Shown here: piece after piece, positions 52,675 through 61,217 of the stretch
How positions within the stretch are numbered: position 1 is the stretch's first letter
Layout: the number at the start of each line of letters is the position of its first letter
DNA from: Micromonospora inyonensis
GTDB lineage: Bacteria; Actinomycetota; Actinomycetes; Mycobacteriales; Micromonosporaceae
Length of the DNA: 64,000 nucleotides
Assembly (NCBI RefSeq): GCF_900091415.1
Contig: NZ_FMHU01000001.1
Span: 2,170,001 to 2,234,000, forward strand
Direction: 5' to 3'
Made by a program: the position numbers and the translations under genes
The notes under the pieces: model-generated
What the model saw: only the letters and a program-made list of their open reading frames with translations
What the model was told of the DNA's origin: nothing
The model's database searches: none

Positions 52675-52995
52675 TCAGGCGGCACCGGCTTGCTGGCGGC
52701 GCTGGTGGTTCCGGTTGTGCTGGAGGGCTTCCTCGAGCTGGTCTTCGAGGATGATGATCCGGCAGGCGGCTTCGAGGGCGGTGCCGTGGTCGACCATCTC
52801 CCGGGCTCGTGCGGCCAGGCGTAGCTGGTAGCGGGAGTAGCGGCGGTGTCCGCCGGCCGAGCGGAACGGGGTGAACAGTTTCGCCTCGTCGAGGCGGCGC
52901 AGGAAGTCCTGCGAGGCGCCCACGATCTCCGCGGCGCGACCCATCGTGTAGGCGGGGTAGTCATCGTCGTTGAGCATGTCGTCGGGTTGGGCCAT
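52675..52995 (-). CDS. MerR-like helix-turn-helix regulator
   Basis: 106 residues from ATG 52995, chosen over upstream in-frame starts for GGAGAGG five bases before it. MerR-type N-terminus: YTMGRAAEIVGASQDFLRRL (HTH), LFTPFRSAGGHRRYSRYQLR (wing with the typical GGHRRY), then a helix RLAARAREMVDHGTALEAAC and a short C-terminal coiled coil. No ligand domain. Such short MerR/BldC-like proteins are developmental or stress regulators. It precedes copy 1 of the cold-shock gene on the same strand with a ~440-base gap containing the leader. Confidence 0.85.
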   Translation of the reverse strand: MAQPDDMLNDDDYPAYTMGRAAEIVGASQDFLRRLDEAKLFTPFRSAGGHRRYSRYQLRLAARAREMVDHGTALEAACRIIILEDQLEEALQHNRNHQRRQQAGAA

Positions 52996-52999
52996 ACAT

Positions 53000-53850
53000 A
53001 CCTCTCCGTGACGAGGGCCCCGGCGCGGGAAGCGCCGGGGCCCGGGGTTACGGGTTGAATACACCATCTACCGACAGGTTCGTCGGGTTCTCGTTTCCAC
53101 ACCGTGCCGCTATCAGCGGCATGGGGTGCGAGGACCGCGTAAGCGTGACCGGAGACCACCTCACATTCGGTGGGACTACGGTGTCCACCGCAGAACTGCA
53201 ACTACGTCCTGACGGCGGGCGATCCAACGGCGTCCAGCCCTCCCTTTCCTCTACTTTCATTACCAGTGGTGCTACCCGCCGGTGTCGGAGCCCCACGCAA
53301 CTTCACGGCCCCGCACACGTGCGGCGGATCTTTCCTGCATCAGGCGGAGCCACGAACCTGCATCGGCCCTGCCTGCGGCTGCCTTGACCTGGAGTTACGT
53401 CAAGGTCTTCACGTGCACTTACCTTGCCCTGCTCGTGCGGTGATGCGGTTCCACCGCAGTTGCCGAGCGAGCCACGAAGGTTCCGGGCTCTGCTTGAAGC
53501 TCGGCGTGTTCCGTCGGCGTTCTTACCCGATCTCTGTCGTCAACGGAGGCAACACTACCCAGCCCCACCGATAATGTCTAGTCGCCGGAGACCAGATTTT
53601 CTCGGTGGCTGCCCGAGGCTTCAGGACGCATCGGCGGCTGGTCGGACGGTGGCTGCCGCGCTGGACCTGCTGACCGAACCCGCCCGGCTTTCCGCACCGC
53701 GTCCGGGTTCCGCGTTTGATCTGGCGCGCGTCGGCCTGAGGCGCAGTACTAAGATCCCGGCGTCACGCAGTTCGCCGAGCTTCCGGAGCAGCCTGCGTCC
53801 GCCGGCTGGCGATGGTCCGCAGGAAGCCCCACGAATCCAGGGAGATACCG
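53000..53850. other. Gap without a recognised gene
   Basis: Apart from the MerR-type dyad, several frames are open but have skewed composition and no start/RBS pairs. An RBS-preceded small gene begins only at 53851. Likely contains the MerR gene's promoter near its left end. Confidence 0.35.
53382..53405. promoter_or_regulatory. MerR-type operator-like dyad
   Basis: CCTTGAC-N10-GTCAAGG (perfect 7-bp arms) resembles SoxR/MerR operators, which sit between -35 and -10 with a long spacer. No intact gene follows within 400 bases, so its target is unclear. Confidence 0.4.
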
Positions 53851-54084
53851 ATGTCGGAGCCTGAGCCCGTTCAGGACGCCCACGCCGAGGATGTCGACAC
53901 GACAACCACGGCCGAGACCGAGACCGAGACCGAGACCGACGAGCCTGCCGTTTACGAAAATCGGGCTGCCCGACGCGGGAAGGGCAAGGTCGCCTTGCCT
54001 CAACACCATGGAAAGGGTCAGCGCCTCGACGGCCGGGGCTCGGTCCAGAGCCCGCGCCAGTGGGGCAACCGCCGAAGCGGCTGA
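53851..54084 (+). CDS. Small acidic-then-basic hypothetical protein
   Basis: 77 residues from ATG 53851 (AGGGAG seven bases upstream). The N-terminal half is acidic with a Glu-Thr run (tandem gagacc codons at 53922-53940) and the C-terminal half is Gly/Arg/Lys-rich, ending SVQSPRQWGNRRSG. This arrangement is seen in conserved small actinomycete proteins of unknown role; possibly nucleic-acid-associated. The Glu-Thr codon run is a slippage-prone microsatellite. Overlaps at its 3' end with a decayed transposase on the other strand. Confidence 0.65.
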   Translation: MSEPEPVQDAHAEDVDTTTTAETETETETDEPAVYENRAARRGKGKVALPQHHGKGQRLDGRGSVQSPRQWGNRRSG

Positions 54085-54375
54085 TCCGCGGATGCTTTGA
54101 TATCGGGCCTGATGGGTCGGTGCTCGTTGTAATGCGTGACGTATTCGGCCAGGGTCGTCAGCAAGTGCCGGGGGTGATCCGTCGAGGCACTCGTGCCGTA
54201 CCGTGCGCACCCGTCTCTCCGCGTACGCGTTGGCCTCGACGCTTGCGGCGGGGTACGCAGGATGTCGATGCCTTCGGAGGCAAGAACGCGGGCGCGCACT
54301 TCGCGTCGCGGTCACGGATTGCCTCTTCGTGAGGGCGACAGACGGCAACGACCGGTCCGGGACATCGTCTCACGG
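54085..54375 (-). pseudogene. Decayed integrase-domain transposase fragment
   Basis: Read on the minus strand, pieces of an rve-type transposase are scattered over three frames: EEAIRDRDAKCAPAF, ASEGIDILRTPPQ, ANAYAERRVRTVRHECLDG and LTTLAEYVTHYNEHRP. At least three frameshifts, no start and no end. An old remnant. Confidence 0.8.
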
Positions 54376-54566
54376 TGCCTGTCGGGGGCCGGCCAGGCCA
54401 TGGCCGGGGGAGTGGGGAGTCATTCTCCGCCGGGATGGCGATCCCTGCCTATGGCGCCCCTCGCATCCAAGGGCGAGCGCTACCCTTCCACCGCTCGCTT
54501 GAGCGCCACGACATGGGCCGCGTACCGACGCGACACCCGTGAACCAAAGCCGGAGAGGCCATCACG

Positions 54567-54869
54567 ATGACCAAGCCCATCGATTACGACGCACCGCGCC
54601 GACCGGCCGTTGACGCTGAAGACGACAGCCTGGAGGAACTCAAGGCGCGCGGCGCGGCGCCGCAGTCAGCAAGTGTCGACCTCGACGAGGCCGAGGCCGC
54701 CGAGAACTTCGAGCTGCCCGGTGCGGACCTGTCCGGCGAGGAACTGACCGTGGCGGTCGTGCCAATGCAGCCGGACGAGTTTCGATGCGCGCGCTGCTAC
54801 CTGGTGCACCACCGCAGCCAGCTCGCCGCGCAGGCCGACGGCCGGGACGTCTGCCAGGAGTGCTCCTGA
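54567..54869 (+). CDS. DUF4193 family protein
   Basis: 100 residues with the full family pattern: YDAPR start, DSLEELKARGA, FELPGADLSGEELTVAVVP, then a zinc-ribbon-like end (FRCARCYLVHHRSQLA ... DVCQECS) with two CxxC pairs. Conserved in actinobacteria; function not established, possibly RNA polymerase- or ribosome-associated by its zinc ribbon. GGAGAGG precedes the ATG. Convergent with the small gene at 54880-55098. Confidence 0.93.
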   Translation: MTKPIDYDAPRRPAVDAEDDSLEELKARGAAPQSASVDLDEAEAAENFELPGADLSGEELTVAVVPMQPDEFRCARCYLVHHRSQLAAQADGRDVCQECS

Positions 54870-54879
54870 CGTCCCACTG

Positions 54880-55098
54880 TCAGGCCATCATCTCCCGCCA
54901 CTCCGGACGCCCACCCAGCCATGCGCCGGCGAGGATCTCCGCAGACGCCCGACCCGGACAGGGGTGGAGCTTCGACCGACCTGCGATGCCGCCGGTCTGC
55001 GCCTCTACCTCCCATCGCTGGCCGTCGGTGCGGATGTAGACGTCGCGACGTCCCCGCGGACTCCGGTCCCCGTTCCACCAGTGACGCTCGATTCTCAT
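54880..55098 (-). CDS. Small hypothetical protein (Trp-rich, 72 residues)
   Basis: MRIERHWWNGDRSPRGRRDV, YIRTDGQRWEVEAQTGG and a C-terminal AEILAGAWLGGRPEWREMMA give a consistent small-protein composition, with codon use like neighbouring genes. No Shine-Dalgarno is present. A TATACG -10-like box lies about 11 bases before the ATG, so the transcript may be nearly leaderless. The longer open frame to 55347 is Arg-rich and rejected. Family not recognised. Confidence 0.6.
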   Translation of the reverse strand: MRIERHWWNGDRSPRGRRDVYIRTDGQRWEVEAQTGGIAGRSKLHPCPGRASAEILAGAWLGGRPEWREMMA

Positions 55099-56117
55099 CT
55101 GCTGACCGTATAGCACGTTTGCGGAAAGACGAACCATGATGATCTTGGGAAGACGGTCATGTGATCGGGAGACCGCGAATTGTGGACGAGAGTTGAGAGA
55201 CCTGACCGGGCTGGCACAGGACGCATCCGCGGAGCGCCGCCTTCGCGACGCCGCGCGTATGTCCTTCGCAGCGGATGTCCGGCGAGCGCATCCACGGACC
55301 GATCGAAGCGATTCAACAGCGCGCCGACGGCGACCACGTTCCGTCACCGACGCCGAGACGGGCGGCGTCTACACCGTGCGCTGTTGCACTGGAGCGGCCA
55401 CCCCGACCGGGTCACGATGGGTGCGGCGGTCGCGGGTCGCGGCAACACCCTCGACGGGGACACGTTGATCGGGATGGCCGACGCGACAACATGCGTGGGC
55501 AAGGCCGAGTGGCGGTGCACCGCCACCGCCCGATCTGGTGGTCCCGTCGTGGAGACGTGCTGATCCACCTGCACAGGACGTCGGTACCTGCGGCGCGTTG
55601 AACCGATACGGGTGGTGGCCCTTACCGACTGGGCTCCGTTGCGTCGTGATGCCTGACGAGTCGTTGGCTTCCGGTCGGCGTCACCTCGACACGGAACGGG
55701 GTGCGCAGGCGGGTCATCGCAGCCGAACCTACGTCGACGGCAGGGGTGTGGTCGAAAGCCGCATTTGCTCCCGGTGCTTGACGGAACAAATTCGAGTCAT
55801 GCGCGGTTACATCAGTCAAGAGCTGCTCCAAGTTTGCGCGCCAACGCGCGACCCACCCGCTCACACATGCAAGCCGGGTGCCGAGAATGAGCGGGGCGGA
55901 TCCGGCCGCTCGCCGGGGGCGTTGCATCCGTTTCGCTCGGCCTGTCGAACCCTAACCCAGAAAGCCATCGTGTACGGCCTGGGCCGGGGTGCGGGTAGAT
56001 TGATCAACCAGTCCGCCGGTTTTCCGACCACGGCCTGCCTCTGATGTCGACCACCACGCGCCGCGACCAATCGGTCAGCGCCGTGCAGGGCGACCCCTTT
56101 CACGTTCGGAGACTCCC
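55099..56117. other. Kilobase gap without a convincing gene
   Basis: Short plus-strand segments (e.g. MGAAVAGRGNTLDGDTLIGM near 55418-55480) have some protein character but no start, RBS or continuing frame. Probably decayed genes. The promoter of the DEAD-box helicase should lie near 56050. Confidence 0.35.
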
Positions 56118-57545
56118 ATGGTGGCACGCCGCCCCAGCAAGACACCCCTTGTCACATCCACCTCCTTCGCCGACCTTGGCGTGCCCGGTTACCTGGTCGC
56201 CGCGCTCGAGCAGGTGGGCATCAGCACGCCATTCCCGATCCAGGCCGCGACGCTCCCGGATTCACTCGCCGGACGCGACGTGCTGGGTCGTGGCAGGACG
56301 GGATCGGGCAAGACATACGCCTTCGCTCTCCCGGTCCTCGCCCGGCTCTCGGCCGCCACGTCTCCGCGGCTGCCCGGCCGCCCGCGCTCGCTCATTCTGG
56401 CGCCCACTCGCGAGTTGGCGACCCAGATCGAAGCGACGATCGCACCGCTGGCCACCGCGCTGTCGCTGCGGACCCTGACGATCTTCGGTGGGGTGAACGC
56501 GCGGCCGCAGGTCGGTGCACTGCGTGCCGGGATCGATATCCTCATCGCCTGTCCCGGCCGGCTCGCCGACCACGTTTCGAACGGCCACGCGATCCTCGAC
56601 GCCGTCGAGGTCACGGTGCTCGACGAGGCGGACCACATGGCCGACCTGGGCTTCCTGCCGGTCGTACGGCGACTCCTCGACAAGACACCGCCCCGCTCCC
56701 AGCGGCTGCTGTTCTCGGCGACGCTCGACGCGGGCGTCGACGTCCTCGTGCGGCGGTACCTCTCCAACCCAGTCACCCACAGCGTCGACTCCGCGATGTC
56801 CCCGGTCGCCGCGATGACCCACCACGTGCTCCGGGTGCGTGACGATGACCGGCTCCCCGTCCTGATCGACCTGACGGCCGCCCCGGGGCGAACGCTCGTA
56901 TTCACCCGCACCAAGCGGGGCGCCAAGAAGCTGACCAGTCAACTGGTCGCCTCGGGCGTGCCCGCCGTGGAACTGCACGGCAACCTGGCGCAGAACGCCC
57001 GCACCCGCAATCTGGCGGCGTTCTCCGCCGGCGACGCCCGCACGCTCGTCGCGACCGACATCGCGGCGCGCGGAATCCACGTCGACGACGTAGCTCTCGT
57101 GATCCACGCCGACCCGCCCGCCGAGCACAAGGCATACCTGCACCGCTCGGGGCGGACCGCGCGTGCCGGAGCGAGCGGCACCGTCGTCACCCTGATGACC
57201 GACGACCAGGTCACCGACGTGCGCGACCTCACCCGCCAGGCCGGCATCAACCCGACGATCACCCGGCTTGGGCCCGGTGACTCGCTGCTCACCGAACTCG
57301 CCCCGGGTGAGCGTCGCTTCGTGACGCCTCCCGTAGCGACGACGGCGCCACATCACGGACGAGGCCACAGCGCCACGCGGCGCCCGAATCCGCGCACAAC
57401 GACGGGCGGATCGACCGCCAGCGCAACACGCGGGAGAGGCTCGGAAAGTCGTCGGGCGAGCGCCGCGGAAACCACGTCAACGACACGGGGCGCGGCGGCG
57501 TTCTCTGCCGGCACGCGGGTTGGTAGCCGGCGCGGTCAGCGCTGA
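56118..57545 (+). CDS. DEAD-box RNA helicase
   Basis: 475 residues. Q-motif region FADLGVPGYLVAALEQVGIS, Walker A GRGRTGSGKT (57-66), PTRELATQIE, DEAD (VLDEADHMADLGF), SAT (LLFSATLD), motif V (TLVATDIAARGIHVDDV) and motif VI (HRSGRTARAG). The C-terminal ~90 residues are disordered, Arg/Thr/Gly/Ser-rich (RNA-binding tail). ATP-dependent RNA unwinding, typical of cold-induced helicases; the next gene is a cold-shock protein with its own leader. Start ATG follows CGGAGA. Confidence 0.95.
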   Translation: MVARRPSKTPLVTSTSFADLGVPGYLVAALEQVGISTPFPIQAATLPDSLAGRDVLGRGRTGSGKTYAFALPVLARLSAATSPRLPGRPRSLILAPTRELATQIEATIAPLATALSLRTLTIFGGVNARPQVGALRAGIDILIACPGRLADHVSNGHAILDAVEVTVLDEADHMADLGFLPVVRRLLDKTPPRSQRLLFSATLDAGVDVLVRRYLSNPVTHSVDSAMSPVAAMTHHVLRVRDDDRLPVLIDLTAAPGRTLVFTRTKRGAKKLTSQLVASGVPAVELHGNLAQNARTRNLAAFSAGDARTLVATDIAARGIHVDDVALVIHADPPAEHKAYLHRSGRTARAGASGTVVTLMTDDQVTDVRDLTRQAGINPTITRLGPGDSLLTELAPGERRFVTPPVATTAPHHGRGHSATRRPNPRTTTGGSTASATRGRGSESRRASAAETTSTTRGAAAFSAGTRVGSRRGQR

Positions 57546-57570
57546 CAGCGAAGACACCGCGCGGCGCGCC

Positions 57571-57656
57571 CGTGCTAGCCTCACCGGGTTGCAACCTTCG
57601 GTTTTTCGCATACTTTGCCAGCGCCTGGTGGGTATCTAACCCGCCAGGCGCTTTTT
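57571..57656 (+). promoter_or_regulatory. Cold-shock leader: promoter-like box and hairpin with T run (copy 2)
   Basis: CGTGCTAGCCT (57571-57581), 40 bases, stem GCGCCTGG..CCAGGCGC around TGGGTATCTAACCC (57621-57651), TTTTT (57652-57656), then the csp ATG 81 bases on. The hairpin could also terminate the helicase transcript. The near-identical layout ahead of copy 1, which has no helicase, argues that it belongs to the csp leader. Confidence 0.65.
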
Positions 57657-57737
57657 GTCCTGCCGGTTCTTCCGGACCAGCAGCGGCGGCAACCGAGGGC
57701 CCGTACCTGGCTCCATCCGCTACTCAAAGGAGAAGAC

Positions 57738-57941
57738 ATGGCACTCGGCACAGTCAAGTGGTTCAACGCGGACAAGGGCTTCGGCTTCATCGCACAGGAT
57801 GGTGGCGGCGCTGACGTCTTCGCCCACTTCTCGGCCATCTCATCGAGCGGGTTCCGCAGCCTGGAAGAGAACCAGCGGGTCGAGTTCGACGTCGAGCAGG
57901 GCCAGAAGGGCCTTCAGGCCGCCAACATCCGCCTGGTCTGA
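57738..57941 (+). CDS. Cold-shock protein (copy 2)
   Basis: 67-residue cold-shock domain protein, [20 protein letters not shown], with both RNA-binding motifs ([14 protein letters not shown]). AAGGAGAAG precedes the ATG. Paralog of copy 1 with conservative changes only. Follows a DEAD-box helicase on the same strand, a common pairing for RNA remodelling at low temperature. A perfect hairpin at 58003-58028 follows. Confidence 0.97.
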   Translation: MALGTVKWFNADKGFGFIAQDGGGADVFAHFSAISSSGFRSLEENQRVEFDVEQGQKGLQAANIRLV

Positions 57942-58002
57942 CGTTGACTCCGCCAAGCCGTGGGCGACGAGCCTCGCCCGTCGCCACGGCGGTGGCTGAG
58001 AA

Positions 58003-58028
58003 AACGGACCGGCGAATGCCGGTCCGTT
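58003..58028. terminator. Perfect hairpin after the cold-shock gene
   Basis: AACGGACCGGC-GAAT-GCCGGTCCGTT, 11-bp stem with a GAAT loop. It overlaps the probable ATG of the next gene (58016), so it may affect translation of that gene as well as termination. Confidence 0.55.
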
Positions 58029-59080
58029 CCGACACCGCGGTCCTTCCCGGCCTCAAACCGCTGGTGTTGCAAGCGCTGTCCGCCCCCGAGTACGCGGCCG
58101 GGACCGCCAGCATCGACCGGCTCCGGCTGGCCCCGGTGCCGCTGGTGCCGGAGCTGCGACTGGTCATGGCCGAGGACGCGATCGTCCTCTGGGCACGACT
58201 CGAAGCCGAGGCGGGCCACGTCCTCCCGCCGCCGTTCTGGGCGTCGGCCTGGACCGGCGGGCAGGGTCTCGCGCGTTACATCCTCGATCACCCGGACACC
58301 GTGGCCGGTTGCCATGTCCTCGACGTCGCATCCGGCTCCGGACTGGTCGCTATCGCCGCGGCGATAGCTGGCGCCGCCGGGGTCACCGCCAACGACATCG
58401 ACCCCTACTCGATCGCGGCAATCAACGCCAACGCCCACGCCAACGGCGTCGAGTTGACCCTGTCGTCGAGTGACCTGCTTGACGGCGACGTTGACGGCGT
58501 GGATGTGGTGTTGGCCGGTGACGCGCTCTACCACCCGTCTGTGGCGGCCCGGATGCTGCCGTTCCTCGCCCGCGTCGTGGCGAAGGGCGCTCGGGTCCTT
58601 GTTGGCGATCCGGACCGGGGCCACCTGGCCCATGACTGGCTGGAGTGGGTGGCGACGTACGAGGTGCCGATGAGCGGCGCTCCGGAAGACGCGCAGCTTC
58701 ACCTGACGAGCGTGCTCAAGCCACGACGCGACAAGGTGGACGACCGGCGGGGCCGGGCCACACGCACCACTGCATCGAAGGGCAACGCCGCGCTGGAGGC
58801 GATGATCGAGGAAGCCACCGTCGACGCGTACGGCGGCGACGAGCAGCTCACCGGCCTGTTCACCATGATCGAAGAGCACCTGGCGGTGCCGTTCACCACC
58901 ACCGTCCTCGGTGTCGAGGTCAGCGTGTACAAGATTGACCTGACCGCGGACAGCATCGTCGCGGTCTGCGCCCGAGGCTGCCACCGACAGAGGATCGACC
59001 TCCTCGACCTGCCGCTCCCCACCCCCGCGCCGGACGGCACCGCGTGGATCGACGCCTACCGGCACTGGGCCGGAAGGTAG
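58016..59080 (+). CDS. Methyltransferase fused to CcbP-like calcium-binding domain
   Basis: 354 residues if started at ATG 58016; upstream in-frame starts exist to 57944 and the true start is uncertain. Residues ~1-245 are an ETFB-lysine-methyltransferase-like (METTL20/PrmA-type) enzyme: PPFWASAWTGGQGLARYILD, VLDVASGSGLVAIAAA (motif I), VTANDIDPYS (motif II), VVLAGDALY. After a basic linker (KPRRDKVDDRRGR) residues ~252-354 repeat the small CcbP-like protein of 34664. In that copy ATGGCATCGAAG begins the gene; here ACTGCATCGAAG joins it in frame to the methyltransferase. Six bases later comes the paralog of the 382-residue partner. Probably a recent fusion. Confidence 0.78.
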   Translation: MPVRSDTAVLPGLKPLVLQALSAPEYAAGTASIDRLRLAPVPLVPELRLVMAEDAIVLWARLEAEAGHVLPPPFWASAWTGGQGLARYILDHPDTVAGCHVLDVASGSGLVAIAAAIAGAAGVTANDIDPYSIAAINANAHANGVELTLSSSDLLDGDVDGVDVVLAGDALYHPSVAARMLPFLARVVAKGARVLVGDPDRGHLAHDWLEWVATYEVPMSGAPEDAQLHLTSVLKPRRDKVDDRRGRATRTTASKGNAALEAMIEEATVDAYGGDEQLTGLFTMIEEHLAVPFTTTVLGVEVSVYKIDLTADSIVAVCARGCHRQRIDLLDLPLPTPAPDGTAWIDAYRHWAGR

Positions 59081-59086
59081 GCCGCG

Positions 59087-60238
59087 ATGAGCGAGTACCA
59101 GTACTACGAATTCACCGCCGTCGACCGGCCCCTCACCGGCCGAGACCAGGCCGACCTGCGGTCGCTGTCGACCCGCGCCGACATCACCGCCACCAGCTTC
59201 GTGAACACCTACGAGTGGGGCAACTTCAAGGGCGACCCGCGCACGCTGATGGAACGGTACTTCGACGCGCACCTGTACCTGGCGAACTGGGGCACCCACC
59301 AGCTCATGCTGCGGCTACCGAAACACCTGCTCGACCCCGTAACCGTCGCCCAGTACTGCCAGAGTGGCAGCGCATCCGCTTGGACCGCCGGCAAGCACGT
59401 CATCATCGACCTCCACGACGAGGACGAGGACGGCGTCGACGAGTGGGACCTCGACGGCCACGGCCTGCTCACCTCGATCATCCCGGTCCGGGCCAGCCTT
59501 GCCGCCGGCGACCTGCGCCTGCTGTACCTGGCCTGGCTCCGCTGCATACAGTCCGAGGAGATCGCCGACGACGAGGCCGAACCGCCCGTCCCAGCCGGAC
59601 TGGGCACCCTCGACGAGTCCCTCACCGCCGTCGCCGAGTTCCTGCGCGTCGACTCCGATCTGATCGCGGCTGCGGCGGCCGGGTCGTCACCGGTCGCCTC
59701 CGGTGAACCGACCGCTGCGAAACTACGCACCTGGGTCGTCGGGCTGCCCGCCCGGGACAAGGACGCGATCCTGACCGACCTGATCACCGGCGGCGACAGC
59801 CACCTACGCAGCCGACTGCTGCGCCGCTACCGCGACGCGCATCCCACCGACGCGTCCACCCCGACGGCCGCTCGTACCGCCGGGCAACTGCTCGCCACCG
59901 CCGCGGAGTTGCGCGCCGAGCGGGATCGACAGGACGCCGAGCAGCGCGAACGCGAGCGGGTTCGCCGCGAACGGTCCGCCGCAGCAGCCCGGCAACGGCA
60001 CCTCGACACTCTCGCGGTCGACCAACCCGCCGCATGGCAGCGGGTCGACGAACTCATCGCCACGAAAAAACCCCGCGAGTACGACACCGCAGTTCAACTC
60101 CTCATCGAGCTGCGCGACCTCGCCGAACGCGACGGAGACAGCGGGCTGTTCCAACAGCGGCTGGCCGACCTACGGGCGGCGCACGCCCGCAAGCCCAGCC
60201 TGCTCGAACGTCTCAACCTCGCAGGCCTCGACACCTGA
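59087..60238 (+). CDS. Partner protein of the CcbP-like domain, function unknown (copy 2)
   Basis: 383 residues from ATG 59087 after GGAAGG. About nine in ten residues match copy 1 (34982): same N-terminal YQYYEF domain, acidic loop DLHDEDEDGVDEWDLDGHG, and Arg/Glu coiled coil, with one extra residue near the C-terminus (SGLFQQRL). Differences cluster in the RERAAV/RDQADL segment and the coiled coil. Conservation of the pair and of the 6-base spacing in two loci indicates a functional two-gene module. Confidence 0.72.
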   Translation: MSEYQYYEFTAVDRPLTGRDQADLRSLSTRADITATSFVNTYEWGNFKGDPRTLMERYFDAHLYLANWGTHQLMLRLPKHLLDPVTVAQYCQSGSASAWTAGKHVIIDLHDEDEDGVDEWDLDGHGLLTSIIPVRASLAAGDLRLLYLAWLRCIQSEEIADDEAEPPVPAGLGTLDESLTAVAEFLRVDSDLIAAAAAGSSPVASGEPTAAKLRTWVVGLPARDKDAILTDLITGGDSHLRSRLLRRYRDAHPTDASTPTAARTAGQLLATAAELRAERDRQDAEQRERERVRRERSAAAARQRHLDTLAVDQPAAWQRVDELIATKKPREYDTAVQLLIELRDLAERDGDSGLFQQRLADLRAAHARKPSLLERLNLAGLDT

Positions 60239-60507
60239 ACAGACTGGAGCGACCGCCGCCCACCCACACATGTCCCAGTTTTCTCGCGACGCGATCCACC
60301 ACCACACCATCAAGTTGCAGCTATATCTGCCCCAGAGCCGCCCGGTCGTGCGGGTGCGAGGTCGGCTTTCGGTTTGCGGCGCGATCCGTGTTCGGAATGC
60401 GGTCACAGGTGTTCGGTTTGCGAGCCGTTGAGAGGCAGTCATCGTGCCCGCAGTGTGACGGCGGCCACCGTGGGGCTGCCCGCCGGGCACGCGCGTCCGG
60501 TGTCGCG
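60239..60507. other. Spacer, no gene seen
   Basis: Nothing recognised; the start of the next open frame is not preceded by a strong ribosome-binding site. Confidence 0.3.
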
Positions 60508-60987
60508 ATGATGGTGTGGGGTCGGCCGGACCGCTCGACCGTGCAGGTGTTGGCCATGGGGCCCGGTGAGCTGTCGCCGACGCTGAGGGACGCGGCCGAG
60601 CGGTCCCTCCGGTGGAACTCCCCGCAACGGCAGACCCGGCAGAACGCAAGCGATCCGCCCGCCCCGGTGTCCCTGGCCGACCTGGCGGTGGCCACCGAGC
60701 GGGGTGACCGCGCACTGGTCTTGTTCATTAACGACGTCGGCTACGCCACCTGCGACGTGGAGTCGCCGGGAACGGGCCGGGAGTCCGGAGGGGGCGCCAC
60801 CGAGCCGTGGCCGCACGGTGATTGGCTGCCCGGGCCGGTGCAGCGGCTGCTGCTGACCTCCACCGAGTTCGACGGCGGGGACGTCAGCGTCAGCAGCCGG
60901 GTCAGCGGGCGTGTCCACCAGATAGTGCTCGACCACGGTGACGGCCACACCACAGCAGCCCGGTTTCCGGTGGCGCGTTCGGCCTGA
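60508..60987 (+). CDS. Hypothetical protein
   Basis: 159 residues from ATG 60508 (MMVWGRPDRSTVQVLAMGPG). The frame is open further upstream but loses protein character. The middle has PVSLADLAVATERGDRALVL and FINDVGYATCDVES, and the C-terminus is VHQIVLDHGDGHTTAARFPV. Mixed composition suggests a real gene. Family not recognised. Confidence 0.5.
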   Translation: MMVWGRPDRSTVQVLAMGPGELSPTLRDAAERSLRWNSPQRQTRQNASDPPAPVSLADLAVATERGDRALVLFINDVGYATCDVESPGTGRESGGGATEPWPHGDWLPGPVQRLLLTSTEFDGGDVSVSSRVSGRVHQIVLDHGDGHTTAARFPVARSA

Positions 60988-61132
60988 TGACGACCGGCGC
61001 TCGCCTCAGGGCTGGCAACGCCCCCGAACTGGTCAGCTACGACGTCCGCGGGGCAGAAATCGACAGGCGTCCTGTTCCAGGCTGAAGACGAACTGGAGTA
61101 CTGCAATGCCAGCCAGGACGAAAAGCGGATCT

Positions 61133-61205
61133 ACGGCAAACCGACCAGCGACTGCCGGCCCGCCGAGAAGTGGCGAGGGTAGCCACCGTCGGAGGCTGAC
61201 CGCGG
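61133..61205. repeat. Dispersed repeat, copy 2 (pair at 13111-13193)
   Basis: cggatctacggcaaaccgacc to gctgaccgcgg. On the plus strand one frame reads DEKRIYGKPTSDCRPAEKWR before a stop; the minus strand ends LVGLP-stop as in copy 1. Confidence 0.6.
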
Positions 61206-61217
61206 CTTCGGCGTTAG

